A DNA stretch of 64,000 bases from DASPKM01 sp035628135 (GCA_035628135.1 DASPKM010000002.1:1-64000); one strand, 5' to 3'. Positions 26,187-34,980 are shown, counted from the stretch's first letter. Numbers and translations: made by a program. The notes: a model not told the origin generated them from the sequence alone.

Positions 26187-27419
26187 CTACCTGAATTGTA
26201 TCGCCTTTACCGGCCGTATCCTGTGAACTACCAGCGTGGGTATTAATAAGGCCGCGAAGCAAACCAGGAAAGTGCCCACGTCCACCGCTACAATATGCCA
26301 CCATTCCAGGTTTACCGCGGCAGTGGAGATATAGTACATTTCTTCGGGCAGCCTGATGAAACCGTACCGCTGTTGCAGCCAGCAAAGGAACACGCCGGCA
26401 ATATTTCCTATAAGGATGCCCGTTATAGTAATGATGGCGCCGTGAAATAAAAATACCTTTTGGATTGTATAATCGGGCGAGCCCAGCGCCTTGAGAATGC
26501 CCACCATCCTCGTACGTTCCAATACCAAAATGATAAGGCAGGTTACAAGGTTTAAAATGGCAACCACGACCATGATGCTGATGACAATGGCGATGGTTTG
26601 GTTTTGCAGGTTGAGCCAATCGAAAATATGAGGATAGATTTCACGCGTGGTGCGGGTGTTCCACAGGTCGGGCAGTTGCTCAAAGATCTGCCCGCTTACG
26701 CTGTCCATTGTGTTATAATCAGACAAAAACAATTCATATCCGCCGATCTCGTCGGGCGCCCAATCGTTCAATCTTTGTATCAGCCGCAGGTCCCCGAATG
26801 CTATCAGCTTGTCGAATTCTTCTATGCCCGAGCGGTAAATACCCGCGATCTCCAATTTGCGCGGACGCGGCGCTGCGCCATTGGGTTGAATGAAATAAAC
26901 GATCACATCATCGTTCACCTTCAATTTCAATTGTCCGGCAGTATATTCTGAAAGCCAAATCTGGTTGCTGTAACCGCTGTCGGGAAAACTGATCCATTTA
27001 CCCTGTTGCAAAAAGCTTTCGATATTGCTGAACGCATAGTCTTTTTCCACCCCTTTGAAGAGTACGCCTTCTATGGCCTCAGATGTTTTTAGAATGGCAT
27101 TCTTGGTGCCAAAGGGTTGTACGGTAACTATCTCCGGGTGGGCGCGCAAAAGGCTTACTACGGTATCGTTTTTCCTGATAGGCAGCTCTTCGGCAATGGC
27201 TGCTTTATCCGGCTCGAAATGCTGCACGTGTATATGACCCCAGAAACTGAAAACCTTTCGGCTGATGACCTGCTGAAAACCACTGGTGAAAGCGAATGTA
27301 ATGATCATGACCGCCACGCTGATGACCGTGGCAACGGTGGCCAGCCTGATGATGAACCTGGAAAAAGACTTTTTCTGATTGAATGCTATGCGCCATGCTA
27401 TGAAAGAAGCCAGGTTCAA
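26187..27419 (-). CDS. FtsX-like ABC transporter permease (LolC/LolE type)
   Basis: The 410-residue permease has an N-terminal helix (about 22-48) followed by a large periplasmic domain (about 50-265). Three C-terminal helices lie at about 273-298, 322-345 and 370-395, with a LERTRMVGILKALGSPDYTIQKVF cytoplasmic loop between the first two of these. That is the MacB/LolE layout, in which such permeases transfer lipoproteins or other substrates from the inner membrane. No ATPase (LolD-type) gene is adjacent, so the partner must be encoded elsewhere. A promoter-like ATTG-N19-TACTTTTG lies upstream. Confidence 0.9.
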   Translation of the reverse strand: MNLASFIAWRIAFNQKKSFSRFIIRLATVATVISVAVMIITFAFTSGFQQVISRKVFSFWGHIHVQHFEPDKAAIAEELPIRKNDTVVSLLRAHPEIVTVQPFGTKNAILKTSEAIEGVLFKGVEKDYAFSNIESFLQQGKWISFPDSGYSNQIWLSEYTAGQLKLKVNDDVIVYFIQPNGAAPRPRKLEIAGIYRSGIEEFDKLIAFGDLRLIQRLNDWAPDEIGGYELFLSDYNTMDSVSGQIFEQLPDLWNTRTTREIYPHIFDWLNLQNQTIAIVISIMVVVAILNLVTCLIILVLERTRMVGILKALGSPDYTIQKVFLFHGAIITITGILIGNIAGVFLCWLQQRYGFIRLPEEMYYISTAAVNLEWWHIVAVDVGTFLVCFAALLIPTLVVHRIRPVKAIQFR

Positions 27420-27436
27420 TAGTGTAAATTTGGGCT

Positions 27437-27467
27437 CAAAAGTAGTGGCTTATCAAAAACAGGCAAT
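27437..27467 (-). promoter_or_regulatory. Promoter: ATTG-N19-TACTTTTG
   Basis: On the minus strand, ATTG (27467-27464) and TACTTTTG (27444-27437) are separated by 19 bases, close to the Bacteroidota consensus TTTG-N19-21-TAnnTTTG. The permease ATG starts 18 bases after the box. This is the most complete promoter seen in the window. Confidence 0.7.
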
Positions 27468-27530
27468 TTTTTTTAACGTTTTGTAGTAACATTGAATCGT
27501 AAAAACCTCGTCTTGGTACTTAAAACTTGC

Positions 27531-28808
27531 ATGGTGATGCGGATACTGCTGCTATTCCTGTTGGTTTCTTCCCGATCATTTGCTCAAATACCTGAGAAGG
27601 TTTACCTGCCCCAAATAAAATCGCCGCAGTTGCACCTGTATGGCAACCAGGTGGCTTATCCGATCATGAAACTAAATGGAGGCGACCGGCTGGAATTGCA
27701 TTTCGACGACCTGGACGCCAACGTAAAAAATTATTCCTATACTTTTCAACTGTGCAATGCCGACTGGACGCCCGCAATGCTTAGCCAGTTCGATTATATC
27801 CGTGGATTTTCGCAGCAACGCATCAGCACTTACCGAGTGTCTACGCTGGCCTATACACGTTATACGCATTACCAGGCGGTATTGCCGGACCGCAATTGCA
27901 TGCCCAGCAGGTCGGGCAATTATATCCTGAAAGTTTTCCTGGACGGCGACACGTCGAAGCTGGCATTTACAAAACGCATGCTCGTGTACGAGGACAAGGC
28001 CATCATTGCAGCGCAGGTGCAGCAACCCTTCAACACCCAGATATTCCGCACGCACCAGAAAATAAATTTCAAGGTAAATACAAAGAACCTCGGAGTGGTA
28101 AATCCCTTGCAGCAGGTGTATGTGGCCATTTTGCAGAATGACCGCTGGGACAATGCGGTTCGGGGCATACGCCCGACATTCATGACCAACAACCAGCTCG
28201 AGTACAATACCGAGGATGACGCGGTATTTGCTTCGGGCAAGGAATGGCGCTGGCTCGATCTGCGCAGCTTCCGGCTGCAGAGCGACCGCGTGCAATCTGC
28301 CAAATACAGCACCAGTGCCACTGAAATAATTATAAGGCCCGACGTTTCCCGCAGGTCTTACCAGTTCAGCTTTTACCGCGATGTCAACGGGCATTATTAC
28401 CTGGAGCCCAGTGAAAGCATCAATCCTTACTGGCAATCGGACTATGCTACCGTGCGGTTCAGCTTTGTGCCGCCGGGCAATATTCCCTTTCCCGATAAAG
28501 AAGTATTTCTCTTCGGGCAGTTTACCAACTACGGTGCCGATGAAGGCGCGTTGATGCAATTCAATACAGAAAAAGGAGTGTATGAAACCGCGGTGTTTTT
28601 AAAGCAGGGCTATTATGATTTTTCTTATGTTACCAGGGATAAGAATGGCCGCAACCGAAACTTCAGCTTCGACGATACCGAAGGCAATTACTGGGAAACC
28701 GAAAATGAGTACACGATACTGGTGTATTACCGCCCGCTCGGCGGCCGCGCTGATGAATTGGTAGGGCTCACAAAAATTAACTCACTAACCGGCAGGCCGG
28801 GATTCTAA
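27531..28808 (+). CDS. DUF5103 / T9SS plug-like exported protein
   Basis: The 425-residue product is read from the ATG at 27531 (MVMRILLLFLLVSSRSFAQ), which gives a clean signal peptide; the frame opens upstream only at a TTG. The body is beta-rich and begins PEKVYLPQIKSPQLHLYGNQVAYPIMKLNGGDRLELHFDDL. This conserved opening and the length match DUF5103, now called the type IX secretion system plug protein domain. In T9SS organisms this protein interacts with the SprA/Sov translocon. It is divergent from the permease gene and followed by the SRP RNA gene. The presence of T9SS cargo genes elsewhere in the window is consistent. Confidence 0.85.
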   Translation: MVMRILLLFLLVSSRSFAQIPEKVYLPQIKSPQLHLYGNQVAYPIMKLNGGDRLELHFDDLDANVKNYSYTFQLCNADWTPAMLSQFDYIRGFSQQRISTYRVSTLAYTRYTHYQAVLPDRNCMPSRSGNYILKVFLDGDTSKLAFTKRMLVYEDKAIIAAQVQQPFNTQIFRTHQKINFKVNTKNLGVVNPLQQVYVAILQNDRWDNAVRGIRPTFMTNNQLEYNTEDDAVFASGKEWRWLDLRSFRLQSDRVQSAKYSTSATEIIIRPDVSRRSYQFSFYRDVNGHYYLEPSESINPYWQSDYATVRFSFVPPGNIPFPDKEVFLFGQFTNYGADEGALMQFNTEKGVYETAVFLKQGYYDFSYVTRDKNGRNRNFSFDDTEGNYWETENEYTILVYYRPLGGRADELVGLTKINSLTGRPGF

Positions 28809-28815
28809 GATTCCG

Positions 28816-28823
28816 TACATTTG
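28816..28823 (+). promoter_or_regulatory. -7 box TACATTTG of the SRP RNA gene
   Basis: Exact TAnnTTTG match followed by C, ending 3-5 bases before the first paired base of the SRP RNA, as expected for a stable RNA promoter. No consensus -33 TTTG was seen. Confidence 0.65.
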
Positions 28824-28825
28824 CA

Positions 28826-28924
28826 GCCGGCAGGTCTTACACGACCAGCTCCTGCTGAACTCCCTCAGGACCGGAAGGTAGCAAGGGTAGGCGGTTGTAG
28901 CGGTGCGATGTAAGTAATCTGCCG
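28826..28924 (+). ncRNA. ffs: Signal recognition particle RNA (4.5S-type)
   Basis: The core GACCGGAAGGTAGCAAGGGTA (about 28869-28889) contains the conserved GGAAG tetraloop-like apex and the asymmetric AGCA internal loop that binds Ffh. The 5' end CGGCAG (28828-28833) pairs with CTGCCG (28919-28924), closing a single long hairpin of about 100 bases. A T-rich tract begins immediately after. It acts with Ffh to target nascent membrane and secreted proteins. The ends are estimated from base pairing. Confidence 0.92.
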
Positions 28925-28937
28925 TTTTTTATTTTTT
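28924..28937 (+). terminator. SRP RNA terminator T-tract
   Basis: GTTTTTTATTTTTT follows the closing stem of the SRP RNA, so the RNA's own terminal helix acts as the terminator stem. Confidence 0.7.
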
Positions 28938-29010
28938 CTCCACAATTCCGGTGGCCTCTTGTGTACCTTGCCATGGTTGGTTAATTTCCCGGCTTAAACC
29001 CCTCGAACCA

Positions 29011-29730
29011 ATGTTTGCTGTCCGCCCCAATAAGGCTCGTGCCAACCAGGTTATTACTGCTTTTTATATAATGATGGGCCTTACGCTGCTGAACACTGCG
29101 CTGGCGGTTTGGCAATATTTTCTTTTCCAAAGCTTCATCGAAAGGCCGGCCAATATCAACATGGCCAATGCCCACCTAAGCGATAGCCTCGACCGCCTGG
29201 CTGCTGTAATCAATCTCATTGTCAGGATCATTACCATCGTATTGTTCATCCGTTGGTTCAGGCGGGCATATTATAACCTGCACATGGCCGCGCCACATGA
29301 AGCTTCGTATGAAGAAGGCTGGGCTGCCGGCGCCTGGTTTGTTCCCATTCTTAACCTGTTCAGGCCTTACCAGATCATGGAGGAAGTGTGGACAGGCACC
29401 CAGCGCGCATTGCCGCACCGTTTTCCGGACATAACGCCTCCAACCATGGTAGGGGTTTGGTGGGCATTGTACCTCGGTATGAATATCAGTGCGAACGTGG
29501 TAGTGTTCAAAGCGCTGAAGATACAAGACGTCTACGACCTCGGCCCCTTGTCCGTGTGGTCGCTGATAGCGCAGGGATTTGCGATAGCGGCAACGCTGGT
29601 GGTGATCATTATGATAAAGAAAATATCCAGCTTTGAGGACCAGTTGTGGGATGAGGCGCAAAACCCTTCGGACAGTGTATTTGCGGCCACAACGGCACCC
29701 GGGAACTGGAGTCCTTCTTCGGCTTCTTAA
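29011..29730 (+). CDS. DUF4328 family membrane protein
   Basis: The 239-residue product is read from the ATG at 29011 (MFAVRPNKARANQVI). The frame continues upstream but without membrane-protein character. There are four to five hydrophobic helices (about 18-40, 68-90, 105-122, 150-172, 190-215). Conserved DUF4328 segments include WFRRAYYNLH (about 82-92) and the WFVPILNLFRPYQIMEEVW loop (about 111-129). No enzymatic role is known for this family. It stands alone on the strand between the SRP RNA and the aldolase gene. Confidence 0.85.
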   Translation: MFAVRPNKARANQVITAFYIMMGLTLLNTALAVWQYFLFQSFIERPANINMANAHLSDSLDRLAAVINLIVRIITIVLFIRWFRRAYYNLHMAAPHEASYEEGWAAGAWFVPILNLFRPYQIMEEVWTGTQRALPHRFPDITPPTMVGVWWALYLGMNISANVVVFKALKIQDVYDLGPLSVWSLIAQGFAIAATLVVIIMIKKISSFEDQLWDEAQNPSDSVFAATTAPGNWSPSSAS

Positions 29731-29740
29731 CTGAACTTCC

Positions 29741-29748
29741 TATTTTTG
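29741..29748 (+). promoter_or_regulatory. Candidate -7 box TATTTTTG
   Basis: Exact TAnnTTTG match 20 bases before the ATG of the fructose-6-phosphate aldolase-like gene. No -33 element recognised. Confidence 0.45.
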
Positions 29749-29768
29749 TAATAATTCAATTGTACTGC

Positions 29769-30443
29769 ATGAAATTCTTTATAGACACAGCCAACCTGGC
29801 ACAGATCAGCGAGGCGCACGAACTGGGGATCTTAGACGGTGTAACCACTAATCCATCACTGATGGCCAAGGAGGGCATTAAGGGCGAAGACGCCGTGATG
29901 AAGCATTATGAGACCATTTGCGAACTGGTAGACGGGGATGTAAGCGCCGAAGTGATTGCCACGGACTTCGACGGCATCGTGGAAGAAGGTAAAAGGCTGG
30001 CCGCCATTCATCCTAACATCGTGGTAAAAGTGCCGATGATAAAGGATGGCATAAAGGCCTTGAAATATTTTTCAGACAATGGCATCCGGACCAATTGCAC
30101 CCTGGTGTTTTCAGCGGGCCAGGCCATACTAGCGGCCAAGGCGGGGGCTACTTATGTATCGCCTTTTATCGGGCGTATTGACGACAGCAATTGGGATGGC
30201 ATGGAGCTGATAGCCCAGCTTTCGCATATTTATGGTCTGCAGGGATATAAAACGGAAATACTGGCTGCTTCTATCCGCAGCCCGCTGCACATTGTAAAAG
30301 CGGCCGAGGCCGGGGCCGATGTATGCACCTGTCCCCTTGATTCGATACTGGGATTGCTGAAGCACCCGCTTACGGACATAGGGCTTGCTAAGTTTTTGGA
30401 AGATGCAAAGAAAATGAGGGCGGAATTGGCGGGGGTTAAGTAG
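29769..30443 (+). CDS. fsa: Transaldolase family / fructose-6-phosphate aldolase
   Basis: The 224-residue TIM-barrel protein is read from the ATG at 29769 (MKFFIDTANLAQI), the classic start. The Schiff-base lysine is Lys87 in NIVVKVPM. DGVTTNPSL (about 23-31), TNCTLVFSAGQA (about 107-118) and SPFIGRIDD are the family signatures. Its length (about 215-225) is that of the short FSA/TalC subfamily rather than classic transaldolase. It either cleaves fructose-6-phosphate to dihydroxyacetone and glyceraldehyde-3-phosphate or transfers dihydroxyacetone in the pentose phosphate pathway; the sequence does not fully decide between the two. It is convergent with the next gene 33 bases away. Confidence 0.93.
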   Translation: MKFFIDTANLAQISEAHELGILDGVTTNPSLMAKEGIKGEDAVMKHYETICELVDGDVSAEVIATDFDGIVEEGKRLAAIHPNIVVKVPMIKDGIKALKYFSDNGIRTNCTLVFSAGQAILAAKAGATYVSPFIGRIDDSNWDGMELIAQLSHIYGLQGYKTEILAASIRSPLHIVKAAEAGADVCTCPLDSILGLLKHPLTDIGLAKFLEDAKKMRAELAGVK

Positions 30444-30476
30444 AGTAAGAGGAATAAAGAGTAAACCGGGTAACCG

Positions 30477-30896
30477 TTATCCCTTTTTCTTTTTGGATTG
30501 CTTTTCTTTGGCTTTCTTATCCCATTCTTTAAGGAGCTCATCGGTGGTCTTGAGCTTTTCGTCGTGGATGGTGGTCTTGATATAGATCGTCACTTCCCGG
30601 GCGATAACAGGATTTTGCTTTAGCACGGCTTTTACGGTGACCTTTTTGCCGGTGAAACTGCTGTCGATGAAAAGGCTGTTGCCATCGAACGAACCGGAAG
30701 ACGCAGTAAAACTGATCTCTTTGGCGGTCAACGGCAACCAGCGTCCATCGGAAAGCTTGCCATCCACGTTGATGTAATTGAAAGTGCCTTTCTTAAGGCT
30801 ATCCGTATACAGGTTGAAATAAATGCTGTCAACCTTTTGGGCTTTGACTTGGGTCAGGACAATTAAAAAGGTAAAAAGTAGTAACAGCCGCTTCAT
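30477..30896 (-). CDS. Small exported protein with Lys-rich tail, unknown
   Basis: The 139-residue product starts at the ATG at 30896 (MKRLLLLFTFLIVLTQVKAQ), giving a signal peptide cut before QKVDS. The mature part is beta-rich (IYFNLYTDSLKKGTFNYINVDGKL, then VTVKAVLKQNPVIAREVTIYI), like an Ig-like domain, and the tail is very basic (KEKQSKKKKG). No family was recognised. A TACCTTTG box lies 37 bases upstream. The gene stands alone between convergent and divergent neighbours. Confidence 0.7.
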   Translation of the reverse strand: MKRLLLLFTFLIVLTQVKAQKVDSIYFNLYTDSLKKGTFNYINVDGKLSDGRWLPLTAKEISFTASSGSFDGNSLFIDSSFTGKKVTVKAVLKQNPVIAREVTIYIKTTIHDEKLKTTDELLKEWDKKAKEKQSKKKKG

Positions 30897-30932
30897 GCAC
30901 AAGCTTTGATAGACTAGTCGGAAATTGTATTC

Positions 30933-30940
30933 CAAAGGTA
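30933..30940 (-). promoter_or_regulatory. -7 box TACCTTTG
   Basis: Exact TAnnTTTG match on the minus strand, 37 bases upstream of the start of the small exported protein gene. No convincing -33 element was found. Confidence 0.5.
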
Positions 30941-31178
30941 GTATTAAACGGAATGTTTAACATTTTCTTTACGCAGCAGCAAGCATGCGAACTCAACAGT
31001 TGCGATACTTATCCTACGTATAGCTTACGTTCATCAGGTCTTTGCTTCACTTCAACAAAATGCAACGTCGGCTATCGCGTCTGAGTTAGCTTACGCATTG
31101 GTTAAGTATTCCGGATGGTTGTCAACAAAAGAAGTGGACAAAACAGTACAAAGGGGATATCCGGAATTCATCTTTACG

Positions 31179-33146
31179 TTATTGTATCTCGTACTTATTC
31201 CCTTGTGTGCGGCCTTTCCAATTATCCGTTCTGAAGGGGGCCGCGGGAAATCCTTCTTTATTGTACAGGTTCACATCATGGGGATCATCGGCCCAGGCAT
31301 AGCGCACGGCTACGGGTTGCGGAACTGCTTCACTAAACACGGCAATTTTATCTCCTTCGATAAAAGCTTTTGCGTAATAAAACTTTTGATCAGCCCCTGC
31401 TATTTCAAATCCATTGATGTAGCCGTATTTATTGCGTACTTCGAATCCCGTGGGAACATTGGAAAATGTAATGAATGCCTTGTTGCCCAGTATCTGCATG
31501 GATTGGTACGTAGGCCCGCTATACATTACATTTTTGCCATAAGTTTTGGCAAGTGCATTGGCGGCTAAACGCTTTCCAACATCCTGTTTGTTTCTCGGGT
31601 GTATATCGTTGCTTTCGCCGATGTCGATGGTCACCGCCATACCGGTATTGGGTAACCGAAGCGTGGCGGCCTGCGATTCGCGCAATTCGGCCCAGTTGCT
31701 GCCGCCGTTTTGATTGGTGCCCTTGTCCGCGCCGTAATTGGCCAATTGCACAAAATAAAAAGGAAATGGGTCTTTCCATTGCTTCCTCCAGTCTTCTATC
31801 ATCAATGGAAAAGCAACACTGTATTGCATTCCCCTGCCTGCATTGCTTTCGCCCTGGTACCAAATGACGCCGGCGATAGGATAATTGGTGAGCGGGTGTA
31901 TCATTCCGTTATACAACAAGCTGGGATATTGATTAGGACCCACTGAAGTAATGCCCCGGTATTCTGCAATGCGGTATTTCCAATCACCGGTCAACGACAT
32001 TGCCGTATTGCCCAATTGCAATTTCATTTGTGCAGGTGTTCCGTTCAACCCGCCTCCACCGCCGTTGTCAATGACTTTTACAGCGATAATATTTTTACCG
32101 GATTTAAGAACGCCATCAGGGATAGAATACCTTCGCTCGATATTGTACCGGTTAGTAGCGCCTATAAAAATGCCATTTACAAAAGTGGAATCGATATCGT
32201 CTATTGGTCCCAGTGATATTTCCGCATTACTTATTCGTGTATCTGCCGCTATATTAAATTCTCTTCGGAACCATACCGTGCCATCCAGCTCGGTAAGGCC
32301 TTTGTTTTCCCAGCTTGAAGGCAGGGTCATTGTTTTCCAATTTGCATCGTTATAATTCGCCCACGAAAACTGCTTTGCCTCTGCCGGGAGTGGCATCGTG
32401 CCCTGTACGTTTAGTATCATTTTGTTGAGGGCGACCTGCTGTTTTTCAATGATGGAATCGAAGCTGGTTGGCATTATGGATTGTAACGCAGCAAATTCAG
32501 GATGCCCAAAGAACGAAGCGTGACTGGTCCAGGTTTCCACGTTGGTGCCGCCCCAGGTGGAGTTGATCAGACCGATGGGCACGTTCAGCTCTTTGAACAA
32601 TTCACGCGCAAAAAAGTAACCTACCGCTGTAAAGCTGCCTGCAGTAGCGGGAGCGCATACCTGCCAGGGGCCGCCCTTGAAATTTTCCTGCGGGGTAAGT
32701 GTTGGTTCGCGGCCGACCTTAATGTGCCGTATCATAGGATAGTTTGCCTGGCTGATCTCCTGTTCCGCATTGGCCGAGCTGTTTAGTGGCCATTCCATAT
32801 TGGATTGACCGGAGCACAACCACACTTCCCCGATCATTACATCGTTGAACTGTATGGTATTCTTGCCGGAGATAGTGAGCGTATGCGGGCCGCCCGCCGT
32901 CATTGCGGGAAGTGAAACCCTCCATTTTCCCTGCTTGTTTGTTTTGACACTTTGCGAAGCTGACCCGATAGAGACCTTTACATTTTCGCCGGGCGAAGCC
33001 CAGCCCCATACATGGATGGGTTTGTTGCGCTGCAATACCATATGGTCACTGAAAATATTCGGCAGCGAAACGTTGGCGGTGATGGAAAACGTGGCAGATA
33101 AAAAGAAAAACAAAAGGGAAATCCTTCGCATATATTTTGGGCTCAT
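31179..33146 (-). CDS. Sialate O-acetylesterase
   Basis: The 655-residue protein has an N-terminal signal peptide. ATG at 33146 or 33131 could start it, and both give a leader ending near SITANVSLP. A SASA-type SGNH-like esterase is split around a jelly-roll insert. The nucleophile is Ser115 in CSGQSNMEWPL, and the catalytic Asp-His is probably in the DIHPRNK segment (about 546-552). An internal galactose-binding-like region (about 280-395, with DGTVWFRREFNI) matches family members with an added carbohydrate module. The enzyme removes O-acetyl groups from sialic acids or similar acetylated sugars outside the cytoplasm. No neighbouring sialidase or SusCD pair is adjacent, so the substrate is open. 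Confidence 0.9.
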   Translation of the reverse strand: MSPKYMRRISLLFFFLSATFSITANVSLPNIFSDHMVLQRNKPIHVWGWASPGENVKVSIGSASQSVKTNKQGKWRVSLPAMTAGGPHTLTISGKNTIQFNDVMIGEVWLCSGQSNMEWPLNSSANAEQEISQANYPMIRHIKVGREPTLTPQENFKGGPWQVCAPATAGSFTAVGYFFARELFKELNVPIGLINSTWGGTNVETWTSHASFFGHPEFAALQSIMPTSFDSIIEKQQVALNKMILNVQGTMPLPAEAKQFSWANYNDANWKTMTLPSSWENKGLTELDGTVWFRREFNIAADTRISNAEISLGPIDDIDSTFVNGIFIGATNRYNIERRYSIPDGVLKSGKNIIAVKVIDNGGGGGLNGTPAQMKLQLGNTAMSLTGDWKYRIAEYRGITSVGPNQYPSLLYNGMIHPLTNYPIAGVIWYQGESNAGRGMQYSVAFPLMIEDWRKQWKDPFPFYFVQLANYGADKGTNQNGGSNWAELRESQAATLRLPNTGMAVTIDIGESNDIHPRNKQDVGKRLAANALAKTYGKNVMYSGPTYQSMQILGNKAFITFSNVPTGFEVRNKYGYINGFEIAGADQKFYYAKAFIEGDKIAVFSEAVPQPVAVRYAWADDPHDVNLYNKEGFPAAPFRTDNWKGRTQGNKYEIQ

Positions 33147-33247
33147 AAGTTAGACCGTATAGAGATTACCTACGCACCAGCGTGCCCCACTAAGTTAATG
33201 CAGAAATACAAGTGGTGATCCAACTGGTAATCCGGTTGAATAGATTG

Positions 33248-33622
33248 CTAACGGGCCGGTTTTCTTTTCCTGAAAAAATTAAAATAAACCGATAGCACTG
33301 CGGCCAGCGCAAAAGAAATTAGGGTTATCCGGTCTACCAGGCCAGGATCGAAGTTGCGGCCGGTAAGTTTGTCTGCCCAGTATTTAATGAAAGAATTTGG
33401 CAGGTTCTGTTCGCCGAGCCTTTCTTTTACTTCCCATTGCCAGTCGGTGATAGGACAATAGCCCATGCCGAACCAGATGCCGAGCAGGAACCAGGATGCT
33501 GCGGTGGCCGCCACGGTTATGAGGTGTGCCTTGCGGGTGGCTGTCCATATCCATCCCAAAAGATTGAACCCGATGAGCGCAAGGTGTGCCAGTGTAAGCA
33601 GGATGTCCAGGAATTGCAGCAT
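33248..33622 (-). CDS. DUF2784-like membrane protein
   Basis: The 124-residue product starts at the ATG at 33622 (MLQFLDILLTLAHLALIGFNLLGW). It has three or four helices (about 6-25, 32-55, 95-115). The pattern of a His in the first helix, a WxWxATRKAH loop and a GYCPITDWQW segment resembles DUF2784 proteins. These have no known role. The upstream part of the long frame overlaps the VOC gene and is not used. Start and end of the two genes touch (33622/33631). Confidence 0.75.
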   Translation of the reverse strand: MLQFLDILLTLAHLALIGFNLLGWIWTATRKAHLITVAATAASWFLLGIWFGMGYCPITDWQWEVKERLGEQNLPNSFIKYWADKLTGRNFDPGLVDRITLISFALAAVLSVYFNFFRKRKPAR

Positions 33623-33630
33623 GTCGCAAG

Positions 33631-34017
33631 TTATTTGGTTTCCTGTTGTATGCCTTCCGCGATCCTTAAGTAGTAGCCATTGATGTCCTGCACAGTGAAC
33701 TCCCGTACGCCCCATGGCTTTTCTGCGAGCTGGCTGGCAATAGTTACGCCATTACTGCCGTATTCGTCATAGATCTCTTGTACATTGTCTACAAACCACA
33801 TGATCTCAAAATGACGTGCGGGTGTATTAATAATAGCGGTGTAGTCCGGTGCGTAATTAAATAGCAGGTGCATATTGTCGCGCCGGATGCCGGCGTCCTC
33901 ATTTCCCCAAAGCCACTCTCCATAGAAGCCTAGTTTTTCGCGGTAGTAGTCGAGCGTTTCCTGCAGGTTGCGCACCGGCATGAAGGGTACGGAGTGGTAA
34001 AATTTTTTAGGTTTCAT
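33631..34017 (-). CDS. VOC (glyoxalase/bleomycin resistance) family protein
   Basis: The 128-residue protein shows the betaalphabetabetabeta repeat of the VOC fold: FYHSVPFMPVRNLQETLDYYREKLGF (first unit) and FEIMWFVDNVQEIYDEY (second unit), then FTVQDINGYYLRIAE, a typical closing strand. VOC members are metal-dependent lyases, dioxygenases, or antibiotic-binding proteins. With this little context neither the metal nor the substrate can be named. It is cytosolic, with no signal. It lies just upstream of the DUF2784-like gene on the same strand, so they are likely co-transcribed. Confidence 0.88.
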   Translation of the reverse strand: MKPKKFYHSVPFMPVRNLQETLDYYREKLGFYGEWLWGNEDAGIRRDNMHLLFNYAPDYTAIINTPARHFEIMWFVDNVQEIYDEYGSNGVTIASQLAEKPWGVREFTVQDINGYYLRIAEGIQQETK

Positions 34018-34113
34018 CTGATGGCGTTGGCGTTAGGTATGGAAGTTAGTTTTTTTCTGAATTTTTTGTGGTCTTTTAGTCGGATTCCGGGTTGGGATTG
34101 TTCTTATGGTTGT

Positions 34114-34147
34114 AAAAACGGGAGCCTGGCTTCCGTTTTTCTTTTTT
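34114..34147 (+). terminator. Terminator-like hairpin without an obvious upstream gene
   Basis: AAAAACGGGAGC pairs with GCTTCCGTTTTT (one G-T wobble) and is followed by CTTTTTT on the plus strand. The nearest plus-strand gene upstream is over 3 kb away, and the VOC gene is transcribed away from it. It could end a short RNA, or attenuate the small gene that follows. Confidence 0.45.
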
Positions 34148-34245
34148 GGGCCATCATCAATTTTTGAAACATGATATTTTTAGGTTTCCTGATAGCACTG
34201 CGCTCCAGGTTGCGGAAGCTGGCGGTGACAAGGGTGGAGCTTTAC

Positions 34246-34503
34246 ATGGATTGGAAGACTTTTCTGGTGCTGTTGGTATTGGTATTGGTGGGCGGTACTT
34301 GCCAGGTGGGAAAGATGAAGATAGAAATGGCGGGCGTAAAAACCATTATAAAGGCGGCGGATGAATCTTCGGAAGCACGGCACAAGCGAGGGATGGAGCG
34401 TAGAGAAGCGAAGCGAAGTGCGGATAGTTTGCATCTCAGGACCTTGCAAGACAGCGTGCGGGCGGTGGAAAAGGCCGGCGGCAACAACAATTCCTTTCGT
34501 TAA
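34246..34503 (+). CDS. Small membrane-anchored protein, unknown
   Basis: The 85-residue product is read from the ATG at 34246 (MDWKTFLVLLVLVLVGGTC). An alternative start at 34171 adds 25 residues with a second hydrophobic patch. One membrane helix (about 5-19) is followed by a very polar, charged region (KAADESSEARHKRGMERREAKRSAD), probably helical. No family was recognised. It is uncertain as a gene, and its support is mainly frame length and composition. Confidence 0.4.
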   Translation: MDWKTFLVLLVLVLVGGTCQVGKMKIEMAGVKTIIKAADESSEARHKRGMERREAKRSADSLHLRTLQDSVRAVEKAGGNNNSFR

Positions 34504-34521
34504 ATTATTATTACGCTCGTT

Positions 34522-34731
34522 ATGAGCTTACTGCTGAATGCAATATCCGTTGCAAGCGCCTTCCTATTCGGGGTAGGAGTGGTGTATTTATTATTGGACT
34601 TCACCCTTGGCAGGCTGCGTTTCCTGCATTCGGATTTTGAATGGCATGGGTTGCAGGTAAAGGATTTTGCTTTCCTGGCCATTGCGGCTTCGGCTGTATT
34701 GAAGTTCACGAACATCATCAGGCCTTTTTAA
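34522..34731 (+). CDS. Very small two-helix membrane protein, unknown
   Basis: The 69-residue product has two hydrophobic segments (about 3-25 and 48-60) separated by a basic/acidic linker (LGRLRFLHSDFEWHGLQVKD). It was not recognised as any family. It starts 19 bases after the small gene upstream and is followed by 249 bases without a gene before FecR. It could be a real small membrane protein, and the amino-acid composition supports that, but no homology is visible to confirm it. Confidence 0.45.
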   Translation: MSLLLNAISVASAFLFGVGVVYLLLDFTLGRLRFLHSDFEWHGLQVKDFAFLAIAASAVLKFTNIIRPF

Positions 34732-34980
34732 CCGGTTAGCCCCAGTCATCCCTATACGATTACCGCGTTTTGATGCAGGCGCTCTCTTTTTTGGAAATTT
34801 GAGCTGTGAGAAAAAAAACTTCGTTTTTCTTTGGTCTAAAATGGCATTCTGGTTGTTTTATTCTGAACCTTGGTGAATTGCTACCTTTCATTAAGCGACC
34901 CTCTACCTTTCCTGGACCTTGTCTTGTTGTAGCCGCCTCATTAGCCATGAGGAACTTATTTGGTATCTAAATAAATTGTA

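Noticed and set aside
27672..28559. Long antisense frame (295 codons) inside the DUF5103 gene
   Set aside because: The sense strand is a convincing exported protein. The antisense product has no signal, domain or promoter.
30460..30490. Terminator after fsa formed by an imperfect stem and a T-run
   Set aside because: The T-run is the complement of lysine codons in the C-terminus of the convergent gene, and the stem needs a bulge, so it cannot be told apart from coding bias.
30897..31178. 282-base stretch between two minus-strand genes
   Set aside because: Apart from the TACCTTTG box at 30933 nothing could be supported: no gene, tRNA or strong hairpin.
31098..31568. Plus-strand frame of 156 codons opposite the esterase
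   Set aside because: It overlaps the well-supported sialate O-acetylesterase C-terminus and lacks any protein features.
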